Origin: Polaribacter atrinae
GTDB lineage: Bacteria > Bacteroidota > Bacteroidia > Flavobacteriales > Flavobacteriaceae
NCBI RefSeq assembly: GCF_038023995.1
Contig: NZ_CP150660.1
Coordinates: 3,904,501-3,968,500, forward strand
Direction of reading: 5' to 3'
DNA length: 64,000 nt
Below are positions 7,735 to 16,558 of this stretch, piece after piece. Position 1 is the first letter of the stretch; each line of letters opens with the position of its first letter. The translations under genes were made by a program, and so were the position numbers. Under the pieces are notes generated by a model that saw only the letters and a program-made list of their open reading frames with translations, made no database searches and was not told the DNA's origin.

Positions 7735-10476
7735 TTACTTTCTAATTAAACTAAAATTTCCAGAAGCTTTAATTAATTGGTCGTTGTTGTCAATAATTTC
7801 AGAATGAAACCAGTAATCATTAGAAGGAAGTGGCTTACCGTTGTAGGTACCGTCCCAACCAAGATTATTAAAATCTGTAATTTGGTACACTACTTTACCG
7901 TATCTATCCATAATAAATATTTTAACAGACTTAAAGAAAGCGCTGTCTATTCCTTTTACATTCCAATAATCGTTTTTATTATCATTGTTTGGGGTGAAAA
8001 ATTTACGATAACCAATTACCGAAACATTAGTTTGCACTGGAGGTTCACAATTATTAATATCTCTTATATAAATAGTTCTTAACCCTGTAGTGACATTGGT
8101 AAATGTATGTGAAGTTCCGTTGCCAAAAAAGGTGTTATTATCTAATGAAAATTCATAGGTACTGTTACCGTTAAGGTTAATATCAACAATATTATTGGTT
8201 TCATCTTCTGTATTTACATTTATATCGTAAAACGTTGCCGATGGCGGATTAATTACTGTAAATTCTTTAAAACTAGTACAAGTTATTCCGTTTTCGGTTT
8301 TGTAAACCGTTAAAGAATAATCTCCGATAGCATTTAATTTAAAGTCTTTGTTTGTGCTTATAATATTGTCTGAACTATTTCTCCATTCAAAAGCATCATT
8401 ACTGGCATCTGCCGTAAGTGTAATTGGGTTTACGTTTGGATTAAAACAAATAGTGTAACTGTCTTGTAGTTCTATTTTAGGGGTAGGATTTACTACTAAA
8501 TTCACAGGCTCCATTCCGCCACAACCTAACTCATTGTCTACTCGAACATAAATTGTTGTTGATAAGGAATTAAATTTATTTGGGAGTTGGTTTTCTGTAG
8601 TTTGTGCATCAAGCAGTGTTGGGTAAAAACGAATTGTATTTTCAGCGTCTAGATTAAAATTGGTTCTAATTTCATTGCTTTTTGTTTTTAAATCGAAATA
8701 TCCAATTCTGTCTCCATTTAAATTGTCTGAGCTATCACAAGTATAATATGTATCAACATCACCAAGAGAAACAAATTTAGATTCAATAAAAAAGTTGGTG
8801 ATGCTTCCGCACCCTTTTTCTGTAATAACTTTTACAAAGAGTTCTTGAGATGTGCTTTCATTTTCGAAGGTTTTTGGGTTTGGTATGCGATTTTCATCTC
8901 TTTCTGCGTCATTACTACTTTTGTAAAAAAGATACGCCTTGTTAAAAGAATCTTCAACTATTTTAGGACCAATATCTGTTAAATCAAACAAATCTATTCC
9001 ATTATTATCACCATCACATTGTATTAATTTTTGGTCAGAGGTTAATTTAGGAAGTGGATATACTGTAATTTCTTTATAAAAAGGTATCTCTTTTCCTTCT
9101 ATGGTAACCAAACATGTTACGATAAAGTTGCCAGAAGTAGTGTATTGATGATCTGCAGTTAAACCTGTGCCCGAGTTCCCATCACCAAAGTCCCATTTTG
9201 CAGCAGTAATTGTATTATATGAATCTAAGCTAAAGTTAAAAACATCGGTGATACATTTATTTTCTGTAATAATTCTATTTCTAAAATAAGATTGAATAAA
9301 GTTGGGCAATCCTTTGTAGGATGCTCCACTTTTTAAGTTTATAGCTTCATGTTCATAATCTGCATTTTGACCAACTCTATTAGGCTCATGAACAATACTG
9401 AGCGTTTCTTCAGCATAAGTTTCAAATCCAAGATAATTTCCATTGCCATCAAAAATATTTTCTGTTGTTGATTGGGCAATATATATTTTACCATCTGTAC
9501 CTAAGCTTATGGAAGATTTAGAGATTTCTAAAGGGCCAGAATATACAGGTGTTCCTCTAAAACCTTCATCTGGGTTGTCTACTTCTAATTGCATTATGTT
9601 ATAGCTTTGGCCATTACGGTTACTATACCTTGCAGAATAATATAATAATTTAGAATCTGGAGAAAAAGTAAGTCCGTAAGCATCATAACCAGCGCCACCA
9701 AATTCTGCGATGGTAACATATTTTATTTTAGAAAAAAGACCTGTTGTAGTGTCAAATTCAAAAAACCGGATGAGACCTGCATTATATAATGCAATTGTGC
9801 TTCCATCAGGAGAAATTGTCATTTCTCCATCATAACTATTTTCATATTTTACATACTCAAGTTGTGTTGTTGTAAATGGTCTTTCTACACCATCTTCTGT
9901 AACTTTAATAGCGTACAAAATATCATTTTCAGCTTCATATGCATTACTTCCGTAGGTTATACCCCAAACATCTTTACCGTTTTTATGGTGTATAGCGGTA
10001 ATTTTATTTGCTGTGGAATGCATAAGTGGCATGTTCTTGTATTTAACCCAGCCTAAAGGTCTTGAAGTTGAAAATTCTATTTCTGAATGATAAATCATAG
10101 GATAAACTAAGGGAGAACTTAATTCTGTTTTTCTAGTTGTAAAAACATAAAAAGTAGTATCACTATTTGGCTTAGGTATAATTATCGAAGATTGCGTGTT
10201 GTTTAACTCGCCATTTAAGCCTTCACCATTTATCATTATCTCATGGTTTTTATTCCAGATAGTTTGACCGTCTGTATAAAATAACAAGTTTCCTTGGGAG
10301 TCAGAAATACTTGAAGATCCGTTAATTACAGTCATTTGGCTATCTTCTAAGACGTCTACATTCCCTTTATTAAAATGAATGCCTGCTTTATCTCCAAAAT
10401 ACCAATGATCTGTTTCTCTTTGAGAAAAAATATTGATACTAAATAGAAAGAGTAGTAAGTATAATTTTATTTTCAA
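7735..10476 (-). CDS. Large secreted protein with PKD domain and type IX type B sorting domain
   Basis: A 913-residue secreted protein. The signal peptide (MKIKLYLLLFLFSINIFSQ) is followed by a beta-propeller-like region (ETDHWYFGDKAGIHFNKG; repeated SPDG/SPDSKLLYYSAR blades, about residues 25-400). A PKD domain follows (WDFGDGNSGTGLTADHQY, about 425-475), then beta-sandwich repeats with cysteines. The C-terminal ~90 residues (FFTPNNDNKNDYWNVKGI ... WDGTYNGKPLPSNDYWF) are the gliding-motility-associated type B CTD that directs export and surface attachment by the type IX system. It is a likely surface adhesin or gliding-associated protein; the ligand is unknown. Confidence 0.88.
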   Translation of the reverse strand: MKIKLYLLLFLFSINIFSQRETDHWYFGDKAGIHFNKGNVDVLEDSQMTVINGSSSISDSQGNLLFYTDGQTIWNKNHEIMINGEGLNGELNNTQSSIIIPKPNSDTTFYVFTTRKTELSSPLVYPMIYHSEIEFSTSRPLGWVKYKNMPLMHSTANKITAIHHKNGKDVWGITYGSNAYEAENDILYAIKVTEDGVERPFTTTQLEYVKYENSYDGEMTISPDGSTIALYNAGLIRFFEFDTTTGLFSKIKYVTIAEFGGAGYDAYGLTFSPDSKLLYYSARYSNRNGQSYNIMQLEVDNPDEGFRGTPVYSGPLEISKSSISLGTDGKIYIAQSTTENIFDGNGNYLGFETYAEETLSIVHEPNRVGQNADYEHEAINLKSGASYKGLPNFIQSYFRNRIITENKCITDVFNFSLDSYNTITAAKWDFGDGNSGTGLTADHQYTTSGNFIVTCLVTIEGKEIPFYKEITVYPLPKLTSDQKLIQCDGDNNGIDLFDLTDIGPKIVEDSFNKAYLFYKSSNDAERDENRIPNPKTFENESTSQELFVKVITEKGCGSITNFFIESKFVSLGDVDTYYTCDSSDNLNGDRIGYFDLKTKSNEIRTNFNLDAENTIRFYPTLLDAQTTENQLPNKFNSLSTTIYVRVDNELGCGGMEPVNLVVNPTPKIELQDSYTICFNPNVNPITLTADASNDAFEWRNSSDNIISTNKDFKLNAIGDYSLTVYKTENGITCTSFKEFTVINPPSATFYDINVNTEDETNNIVDINLNGNSTYEFSLDNNTFFGNGTSHTFTNVTTGLRTIYIRDINNCEPPVQTNVSVIGYRKFFTPNNDNKNDYWNVKGIDSAFFKSVKIFIMDRYGKVVYQITDFNNLGWDGTYNGKPLPSNDYWFHSEIIDNNDQLIKASGNFSLIRK

Positions 10477-10777
10477 ATTGAATGATTTTATAAAAAAAAT
10501 AAAAATAAAGCTATTTACAGACTCGTATCAATTTATTGTGTTAAAAATAGTTGAAACATGTAATAAATAGAGTTAAATGTTTTTTTGGAAGTATTATTAT
10601 TTGAAATCTTGTCAAAAAGTAGCTTTATATGCATTAAAACTTTAAAAATATTAAATTGTTTGTAACAAATAAGGAATCTGAGCTACATATATTTAGAAGC
10701 GATATTGTTTTTATTTCAAAATTTTTAACGAAATTGCTTGTCTAATAAAGTATTAAACTAAAAAAAATAAAATAACT
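10477..10777. other. Divergent intergenic region, no gene seen
   Basis: A 301-base A+T-rich spacer between two divergently transcribed genes, so promoters in both directions are expected. The only structure I see is a short odd-length dyad TTTGTAACAAA at 10659-10669. No open frame of note and no hairpin terminator. Confidence 0.4.
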
Positions 10778-12118
10778 ATGTCTGATGATTTTGATTTACT
10801 AGAAACGAGTGCTAATAAAAAAACTGAAACGGTAGATGTAAATTGGGGGAAAGCGATTGACACCATGAAGTCTAAATTGGCACAAGAAGACGATCCTGAA
10901 TCTCGCCAAAAAATATTGAACGCAACCTTAGATGATGTTGTGCACATGGCAGAAAAAGACAGAACCACGCTTTTAGATGCAATTAAAGACTTAACAGATT
11001 ATCAAGATGAAGTTGGTATTATGTTCGAGAAGTTTTCAGCTTTAAATCCATCAGAACAAAAAGTTATAGACGATGCACAAAAAGCATTAGAAAGAGCAAG
11101 AATAGAATTAGAAGATGCCCAAAATAAACCAGACACTTGGTGGAATAATCTTTGGGGAAGAAAATCGAAGATTAAAAAAGAAGAAGTAGAATTTGCAGCA
11201 GCAGAAAAAGTACGTGCAGGAGCAGATAATAAAGCGAAAGCACTGTTTCAGCAGCGTATAGAAAGTGCAGATATTCAAACGTTATTAAGTGAGCTTTCCT
11301 ACAAATCTCAAGCAGCAGTTACGCGTTTAAAAAATAGAGAGGTAGAAATAAAAGAAGTAGAAGAAAAGTTAAAAGATGCTATTGTAGAGGCTTCTAAAAA
11401 TCACACAAAAGCGTTAGCTAAAAAGAAAGAAGTAGAAGCGCAATTAGAAGAGCAGTATGCCTTATTAAAACAATCTCGCCAAGAATTAGAAGAAATTGTA
11501 GACAAACAATCTACTGCCTATTCAGAAGCTATTGGAAAAATGACTGCTATTGAGCAAAAAGTAGAGGAGTTAGAAGGACTAAAAAATGCCTACACAACTT
11601 TGGCTGCCAGTAAAGATAGTTTTGTACATAAGCATAATTTAACTATTAAAGTATTAACTTCTTTACGTTCTAATTTACAAACTCACAGAGCGAAATTAAA
11701 GTCAGATACCGAAGAAAGATTAAAATATTATGATGGTTATGTGGTGGCGTTAAAAGCAAGAACAGATCAAGAATTTGCGGCCATTTTAGAGCATTTAGGT
11801 GTAAAAACAGATGAGCATATCGGAGAAACTTTAGCATCGATGCATTCTGCAAGTGCTAGAGCGCGTCAAGAAATGATGGATAATATTCCGGTTCACGAAA
11901 AAGTGATGACCGGTGTTTATAGCTCTTACGCAGAGGCTTTGCACGAAATTAGAGAGAAAGATGTAGATATTCAAAAGAATTTTGCAGACCGTTACGGAAT
12001 AGACATGAAAGAGATTTTCGAAGACTATTACAAAGCAGATGCAACGGCACCAAAAGGAACGGATGCTCCTGCAGCAAAACCAAAAGCAGATACTTCTAAC
12101 GATGATTTGTTAAGCTAA
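10778..12118 (+). CDS. Long coiled-coil cytoplasmic protein of the AAA/Nudix/DUF6638 cluster
   Basis: A 446-residue, highly charged protein with no signal peptide or membrane helix. After an acidic N-terminus (MSDDFDLLETSANKKTETVD) and a helical region, a tryptophan-rich motif DTWWNNLWGRKSK lies near residue 119. A long coiled coil of Lys/Glu/Ala heptads then spans about residues 175-340. The C-terminus is a low-complexity Ala/Pro/Lys/Asp tail ending DDLLS. Relatives are sometimes labelled microtubule-binding, which I regard as coiled-coil noise; a distant similarity to TelA-type toxic-anion resistance proteins is possible but not visible to me. It is the first gene of a same-strand cluster with an AAA ATPase and may be its scaffold or substrate. 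Confidence 0.72.
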   Translation: MSDDFDLLETSANKKTETVDVNWGKAIDTMKSKLAQEDDPESRQKILNATLDDVVHMAEKDRTTLLDAIKDLTDYQDEVGIMFEKFSALNPSEQKVIDDAQKALERARIELEDAQNKPDTWWNNLWGRKSKIKKEEVEFAAAEKVRAGADNKAKALFQQRIESADIQTLLSELSYKSQAAVTRLKNREVEIKEVEEKLKDAIVEASKNHTKALAKKKEVEAQLEEQYALLKQSRQELEEIVDKQSTAYSEAIGKMTAIEQKVEELEGLKNAYTTLAASKDSFVHKHNLTIKVLTSLRSNLQTHRAKLKSDTEERLKYYDGYVVALKARTDQEFAAILEHLGVKTDEHIGETLASMHSASARARQEMMDNIPVHEKVMTGVYSSYAEALHEIREKDVDIQKNFADRYGIDMKEIFEDYYKADATAPKGTDAPAAKPKADTSNDDLLS

Positions 12119-12153
12119 CGTCATTGCGAAAGAGGTACGATTGAAGCAATCTG
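12119..12153 (+). repeat. Half-copy of a CGTCATTGCGA-type dispersed repeat
   Basis: Starting right after the preceding stop codon, the sequence CGTCATTGCGAAAGAGG ... GAAGCAATCTG resembles the left arm of the dyad at 58549-58634 (CGTCATTGCGAGGAGG ... GGCAATCTG). No matching right arm is present here. Confidence 0.5.
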
Positions 12154-12178
12154 TTAATATATAAACGAATAATATTTT

Positions 12179-12279
12179 GGGCGTTACCTTCTTTTGAAAA
12201 AAACAAAAGAAGGTCAGGCTTTTCATTATATCTTTTTTTCGTACCTCAAAAAAGGATGCCATTTCAATCCTTAACGCAG
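12179..12279 (+). repeat. Dispersed intergenic element, copy 1 (GGGCGTT...TAACGC)
   Basis: This ~100-base element begins GGGCGTTACC and ends AAAAAAGGATGCC-ATTTCAATCC-TTAACGC, with an internal hairpin TCTTTTG/CAAAAGA and the conserved GGCTTTTCATTATATC block. The same outer blocks flank different centres at 26009-26134 and 39561-39703; 21359-21440 is a looser relative. It lies directly upstream of the toxin-antitoxin genes. Confidence 0.7.
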
Positions 12280-12354
12280 GCTTGTTTATTAGCTAATTTA
12301 TTAATTTATAGGTGTTTATTTCTTAGTCAATATGTGTAAATAATAAATATATAT

Positions 12355-12362
12355 TATATTTG
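12355..12362 (+). promoter_or_regulatory. Candidate -7 box of the toxin-antitoxin operon
   Basis: TATATTTG matches the Bacteroidota -7 consensus TAnnTTTG and lies 18 bases before the antitoxin start. No exact TTG -33 element is at the usual distance; TATGTG is the nearest. The surrounding A+T-rich alternating sequence could also be an antitoxin binding site. Confidence 0.45.
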
Positions 12363-12379
12363 TAAAAAATAAATATAAA

Positions 12380-12625
12380 ATGGCAACATTCACATCTTCT
12401 TTACCAGATAGTCTTTTAGAAAAATTATCTGTATTGGCAAAAGAATTAAAACTTCCTAAAAATAGGTTAATAGAAAATGCTTTAGAATTGTATTTAGACC
12501 AAGTAGAAAAAGCGAGTTATATTCAGTCTTATAAGCAGGCTGCTTCGGACCAAGATATTTTATTGATTGCAGAAGAAGGCATGCAAGAATATTTTACAGA
12601 ACTTAACGATGCAGATGCTAACTAA
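12380..12625 (+). CDS. Ribbon-helix-helix-type antitoxin
   Basis: An 81-residue protein whose N-terminus (MATFTSSLPDSLLEKLSVLAKELKLP, then KNRLIENALELYLDQVEK) has the strand-helix-helix pattern of CopG/RHH DNA-binding antitoxins. The C-terminal half (DILLIAEEGMQEYFTEL) is acidic and should wrap the toxin. It is followed without a gap by a MazF/PemK-like toxin gene (TAA then ATG), the usual antitoxin-first order. It presumably represses its own promoter as a complex with the toxin. The pair sits as an insert between genes of the AAA/Nudix cluster. Confidence 0.85.
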   Translation: MATFTSSLPDSLLEKLSVLAKELKLPKNRLIENALELYLDQVEKASYIQSYKQAASDQDILLIAEEGMQEYFTELNDADAN

Positions 12626-12958
12626 ATGAAACAAGGCGAAATTTGGGAACTGTATTTAAATCCTACAAAAGGTAGTGAACAAAGCGGTAGAAGACCAGCA
12701 GTTATTATAAGTGGTAATATGGTAAATAAACATTTACAGGTTGTAATTGTTTGTCCATTAACCACAAGTATAAAAAATTATAAAGGAAATTTAATTATCA
12801 ACCCAAATGAAATAAACGGATTAGAAAAGACTTCAGAAGTGTTGACTTTTCATGTTCGTTCTGTTTCTAAAACAAGGTTGGATAAAAAAATAGGTAAAAT
12901 TCCTTTAAAAGATATTGAAGTAATTAAAAAAACTTTAAACGATATTCTTAAATTTTAA
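12626..12958 (+). CDS. MazF/PemK-family endoribonuclease toxin
   Basis: A 110-residue protein with the PemK/MazF fold signature: KQGEIWELYLNPTKGSEQSGRRPAVIIS at the N-terminus, CPLTTSIKNYKGNLII in the middle and TFHVRSVSKTRLDKKIGKI near the end. The conserved Arg of GRRPAV and the Ser/Thr of PLTTS correspond to catalytic and substrate-binding positions of MazF-type mRNA interferases. It starts on the base after the antitoxin stop codon, so translation is coupled. It ends only 2 bases before the next ATG (12961), which places the unknown 341-residue protein under the same transcription unit. The cleavage specificity is unknown. Confidence 0.88.
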   Translation: MKQGEIWELYLNPTKGSEQSGRRPAVIISGNMVNKHLQVVIVCPLTTSIKNYKGNLIINPNEINGLEKTSEVLTFHVRSVSKTRLDKKIGKIPLKDIEVIKKTLNDILKF

Positions 12959-12960
12959 AA

Positions 12961-13986
12961 ATGATTACAACACCTTTAGATTCTGCACTTTTAGATTCAA
13001 AAGAACAATATGTTTTTTATCATAAAATGGTAGATTTTGTATTAAAAGAACTCATTGTAAGTGTGCAACAAGAAAAATTATGTACACATCAAGAATTGTT
13101 ACTTTTTAAACAATATTCAGATTTACTTTTATATTCTATCGAAGCCATGCGTATTAAATATATGTATGACGAAGAAGATCATATGAAAGTAGATTTAACA
13201 GATTCGGGGTTTCCTAATTATTTAGAATTTCGATTTCTGTACAACGATTTAGAGTTAAGAAATCAGTATTTAGATAAATTAAAAGATGTAGATACTCTAA
13301 AAGCAGAATTTTTAAACACACTTTTAGTAAAAAAACAACCCATTAAAAGGTTAGATTTATTTAAAGCGTCTTCTTTTGTTTATTATACTTCTGTAGAAAA
13401 AAAATACATTTTTAACAGATTTGTACAAGGTAAAATTCTAACGGTTAAAGAAGGTCCGAATTATCAATATATGACAAGTTGGAGTTTTTACGACGTAAGT
13501 CATAACCGACCTTTTATATGTTATATGTATTTTAATTATGATGGAAAAATAGACAAAGAAAAAATCTACGAAGTCTTAAAAGAAAGTGCCGATAGAGAAA
13601 TGTCTTTAGATACAATGGCCTACAATATCGATCGAAAATTACCCGATATTCAGCCAAAACATCTTAAAAGAATAGATTTAGGACCGTTTCATAATGTATT
13701 TGCAAAAGACGAAAATGAAATTACTCATGCTATTTTAAGTGGAATTGCTAAAAAAGAAATTGCTTTAGAATCGTACGCTTTATCATTAAAAATTGACGAA
13801 GTTTTTTCTGGAGATACGTTTACGGAAGGAAGCTTTTTCTCTAAACAAACCCTACAAAAATGGAGTGATGTTATTCCACAAAAATATGTTTTTGCACCTC
13901 ACAGAATTATTCAATTATTACATAATCAAACGCCAAGAACGTTAGATAAATTGGCAAAACCGCCGATTGAAGTAAGTTCACTTTAG
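12961..13986 (+). CDS. Uncharacterised 341-residue protein of the AAA/Nudix/DUF6638 cluster
   Basis: I do not recognise a domain. The protein is soluble and largely helical, with no signal peptide. Notable stretches are FLYNDLELRNQYLDKLKDVD (about residues 90-109), a beta-rich middle (MTSWSFYDVSHNRPFICYMY) and APHRIIQLLHNQTPRTLDKL close to the C-terminus. It starts 2 bases after the MazF-like toxin gene. It is followed by the broken four-helix-bundle gene and then the AAA ATPase, all on the same strand. I infer that it belongs to the ATPase cluster and that the toxin-antitoxin pair was inserted upstream of it; it does not resemble a third toxin-antitoxin component. Confidence 0.6.
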   Translation: MITTPLDSALLDSKEQYVFYHKMVDFVLKELIVSVQQEKLCTHQELLLFKQYSDLLLYSIEAMRIKYMYDEEDHMKVDLTDSGFPNYLEFRFLYNDLELRNQYLDKLKDVDTLKAEFLNTLLVKKQPIKRLDLFKASSFVYYTSVEKKYIFNRFVQGKILTVKEGPNYQYMTSWSFYDVSHNRPFICYMYFNYDGKIDKEKIYEVLKESADREMSLDTMAYNIDRKLPDIQPKHLKRIDLGPFHNVFAKDENEITHAILSGIAKKEIALESYALSLKIDEVFSGDTFTEGSFFSKQTLQKWSDVIPQKYVFAPHRIIQLLHNQTPRTLDKLAKPPIEVSSL

Positions 13987-13990
13987 TGAG

Positions 13991-14018
13991 CAGTCTTCAG
14001 TTTGCAGTTATCAAGTTA
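13991..14018 (+). repeat. Heptad-periodic tract after a stop codon (CAGTNNN)
   Basis: Four consecutive 7-base units, CAGTCTT, CAGTTTG, CAGTTAT and CAAGTTA, begin 5 bases after the stop of the preceding gene. A closely similar tract is at 14457-14491. Both are followed by A-rich sequence and an ATAAGCAGA block. Confidence 0.65.
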
Positions 14019-14085
14019 GTGGATAAAAAAATAAGAAAATAGAAATATAAATAAGCAGAGTAAACTGTCGACTAAACATTATAAA

Positions 14086-14445
14086 ATGAGTTTTAAAACG
14101 TTATTAGCTTATAAAAAAGGGTTTGCTTTGGCTATGGAAATTTTTCATTTGTCAAAGACGTTTTCAAAGTCTGAATTGTTTAGTTTGACTTCACAAATTG
14201 TTCGTTCAAGTAGGTCTGTTTGTTCTAATATTTCTGAAGGATATAGAAAAAGACAATATTAAAAGCATTTTAAAAGTAAAATATCAGATGCTGATAGTGA
14301 AAATACAGAAACTCAGTTATGGTTAGATTTTGCACTAGCATGTGATTATATTTCAGAAGAAAAGAAAATTGAATTACAAAATAAAAGTGAAGAAGTAGGT
14401 AAACTTCTAAATTATATGATGAATAACTCTGATAAATTTAGATAA
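14086..14445 (+). pseudogene. Four-helix-bundle (S23 rRNA-intervening-sequence) protein, nonsense mutation
   Basis: The frame from ATG 14086 to TAA 14443-14445 encodes a ~119-residue protein of the 23S rRNA-intervening-sequence/four-helix-bundle family (FKTLLAYKKGFALAMEIF, SQIVRSSRSVCSNISEGYRKRQY, SDADSENTETQLWLDFALACDY). It is interrupted by one in-frame TAA at 14260-14262, right after RKRQY where relatives usually continue with PKHF. Apart from this codon the frame is intact, so the mutation is recent or a base-call error. The family is small and helical, with no known activity; it is also found inside rRNA intervening sequences. The gene is bracketed by two similar heptad-repeat tracts, and an intact paralog lies at 18541. 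Confidence 0.82.
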
Positions 14446-14456
14446 TTATAAGTAAA

Positions 14457-14491
14457 CTATCTTCAGTAGGCTGTTTACAGTCAGCAAGTTT
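14457..14491 (+). repeat. Heptad-periodic tract after the S23-type pseudogene
   Basis: Five 7-base units (CTATCTT, CAGTAGG, CTGTTTA, CAGTCAG, CAAGTTT) start 11 bases after the pseudogene stop. They mirror the tract at 13991-14018, so the pseudogene lies between two direct copies. The CAGT cores are complementary to the ACTG cores of the tract at 14560-14594 and could form an imperfect hairpin around the A-rich spacer. Confidence 0.65.
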
Positions 14492-14559
14492 ATGAAATAA
14501 AAAAAAGAGAAAGAAGAAAAATAAAATAAATAATAAGCAGAATAGGAACAGCAGCGTAA

Positions 14560-14594
14560 AACTGCCAACTGAAAACTGCCAACTGCATACTGAA
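14560..14594 (+). repeat. Heptad-periodic tract before the AAA ATPase start (NNNACTG class)
   Basis: Five 7-base units (AACTGCC, AACTGAA, AACTGCC, AACTGCA, TACTGAA) end 5 bases before the ATG of the AAA ATPase gene. They have the reverse-complement sense of the tract at 14457-14491. The tract occupies the ribosome-binding region and could affect translation of the ATPase. Confidence 0.7.
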
Positions 14595-14599
14595 AAACT

Positions 14600-16558
14600 A
14601 TGAATCACAACTCAACGTTCCCAATAAAACAGAATGAACTAGATATGCTCAGAGATGAAGCTTCTGGTTATTTAAAAAGTATTCAGTGGGAGCAAAGTAA
14701 TAGAGCAAAGAATAAAGATAAAGATGCAAAAGACGCATCAATTTTATTGTATTTGTCGAGAGCTAATAATGGAAGCAATGTAGAAGTTACCTCTGTTTCT
14801 AAAACTATTTTAGCTTTAAAAAAACGATTATTACCAGATTCTATTGCAATTCCTGTCTATTTGAATCAGACCTTATATGCCGTTCAAGAAGGATTGACTT
14901 TAGGAATTTGGATTAAAGATAATTATTACGATGCCTCAGGACTGTCTAGTTTGCATGAGCGAAAATCGGCATTGGATTCTCAAGGAAAACGTGAGTTTGA
15001 AAGTAAAATGCAAACTGCAACCGCTTTTCAATTATTTGCAATTTCGTATAAAATTTTACACGATTTAAAACCACATGCTTCAGATGATTTATCTGTAATG
15101 AAGCAGAAGTTTGCAGGGATTCCAGAAGTATCATTATTATCACCTTTAAAAGGAATTGCCTGTACTTTATTTTATTTTGATAAATATTTAGGACATCCAG
15201 ATATAGTAAAGTCAGACAAAGATGTTATTGATTTTACTATGGTTTATTTTGAAGCTTTAATTGATGAAATTCAATTACGTAAAAGCAGTTTAGAATATAC
15301 AGAAACCATAGTTGATAGAACCTATAAATTAGAAAATTCTGATTTTGCAGTATCAGGATGGGAAAATGCATTTTCAGGAACCGCAAAAAGTATTGAGTTT
15401 AATAAAATTCAGTTCGAGCAAATTGTAGGAAATAAAGATGCCAAACATTTTGCACGTAGATTAACAGAAAGAATGTTGAGTTACGATTTTGAGGCAAAGA
15501 AAAATCCGTTTCAAGAATTAGGCGGTTTTATGCCAGTTTTTATGGGATATGGAATTCCAGGAACAGGAAAATCGATGTTAATTGCAGCGATTGCTACACG
15601 ACTGAAAGAACACGCAGATCATTTAGGCATTCCATTTTTATTTCATCCAATGCCAGACACGTTAATTTCTACTTTTCAAGGAGGATCTGCAGAAAAAATG
15701 GTAGAATGGATGAAACCAATGCAAGACCCAACAAAATTAATTTTTGCACCTATTGATGATGCAGAAAACAACTTGCAAGAAAGAACTACACAAGGCGTTT
15801 CTGCAGGTGTAAAAGAAGTTATCGGGGTTTTCTTGCGTTATACAGAAGGTGCTTATGCGGTAAATTATGGAAATTCTTCTATCGGATTATTTACCAATTT
15901 GCCAGAAATGTTAGACAAAGCGGTAATTTCTCGTGTACAAGGAAGATTTAAAATTGATGGAGCAAGAACAGAACATGATTTTTTAGATCAGGATTATATT
16001 TGGTGGAAAAAGTTTGAGAAAACCATGCCCGACTTTGTGAATATGCAAAACCCTTCTAATTATCAGTTTTTAAAAGATCAAGGACTGGCTAAAAGTATGG
16101 GAGAAATTTTGAGTTCTGTAGAAAAACCATCCGAAGAAAGAGTTTTAGAAGCGTATGACAGAGCAGAGAAAAACCATAGATCTAATGAGCATTTATTCTT
16201 TGCTATTTTATATAAAGAAATTCAGAAAATATTTCCATTCTTCTCATCAAGAGATGTGCGTAATATTCAGTCTGCAATATCGTTGCGATTAACAGATTTT
16301 GATTTAGAACAAGATTGGTTTGAAAACCCTGAAACGTATTTCAAAAAAGACTATCAAACAAAGTTTAACATGTTGCAAGAGTTGATGAAAAGTAATATGA
16401 AAGGTTTAAACTTCTCTGAGGTTAGAAGACAAGAAGTGGTGCGTTACTTAGATAATGTTGCTACCATTGCAGACACCGATTTTAAGAGAAAAGTAGATGC
16501 AAGAGTTAACCAAATGAATATTGATTTAGAAGCTAGAAAAACATTTGATAATGAGTAA
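14600..16558 (+). CDS. AAA-family ATPase of an uncharacterised cluster
   Basis: A 652-residue cytoplasmic protein. The N-terminal ~300 residues are helical and unfamiliar. The AAA module follows with Walker A GYGIPGTGKSM (about residues 314-324), Walker B-like LIFAPIDDAEN (about 378-388, Asp-Asp in place of the usual Asp-Glu), sensor region NSSIGLFTNLPEM and an arginine-finger candidate ISRVQGRFKIDG. The C-terminal ~200 residues are helical with SSRDVRNIQSAISLRL, resembling a lid domain. AAA proteins of this kind remodel or unfold partners; the partner here may be the coiled-coil protein at 10778. It overlaps the Nudix gene by 8 bases, so the two are translationally coupled. Confidence 0.85.
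   Translation: MNHNSTFPIKQNELDMLRDEASGYLKSIQWEQSNRAKNKDKDAKDASILLYLSRANNGSNVEVTSVSKTILALKKRLLPDSIAIPVYLNQTLYAVQEGLTLGIWIKDNYYDASGLSSLHERKSALDSQGKREFESKMQTATAFQLFAISYKILHDLKPHASDDLSVMKQKFAGIPEVSLLSPLKGIACTLFYFDKYLGHPDIVKSDKDVIDFTMVYFEALIDEIQLRKSSLEYTETIVDRTYKLENSDFAVSGWENAFSGTAKSIEFNKIQFEQIVGNKDAKHFARRLTERMLSYDFEAKKNPFQELGGFMPVFMGYGIPGTGKSMLIAAIATRLKEHADHLGIPFLFHPMPDTLISTFQGGSAEKMVEWMKPMQDPTKLIFAPIDDAENNLQERTTQGVSAGVKEVIGVFLRYTEGAYAVNYGNSSIGLFTNLPEMLDKAVISRVQGRFKIDGARTEHDFLDQDYIWWKKFEKTMPDFVNMQNPSNYQFLKDQGLAKSMGEILSSVEKPSEERVLEAYDRAEKNHRSNEHLFFAILYKEIQKIFPFFSSRDVRNIQSAISLRLTDFDLEQDWFENPETYFKKDYQTKFNMLQELMKSNMKGLNFSEVRRQEVVRYLDNVATIADTDFKRKVDARVNQMNIDLEARKTFDNE

Noticed and set aside
7777..8082. 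101-codon plus-strand frame antisense to the type IX-secreted protein
   Set aside because: It opposes the conserved C-terminal sorting domain and has low-complexity hydrophobic composition.
10778..12118. Microtubule-binding or cytoskeletal protein
   Set aside because: The resemblance is only that of long Lys/Glu coiled coils; no cytoskeletal domain is visible.
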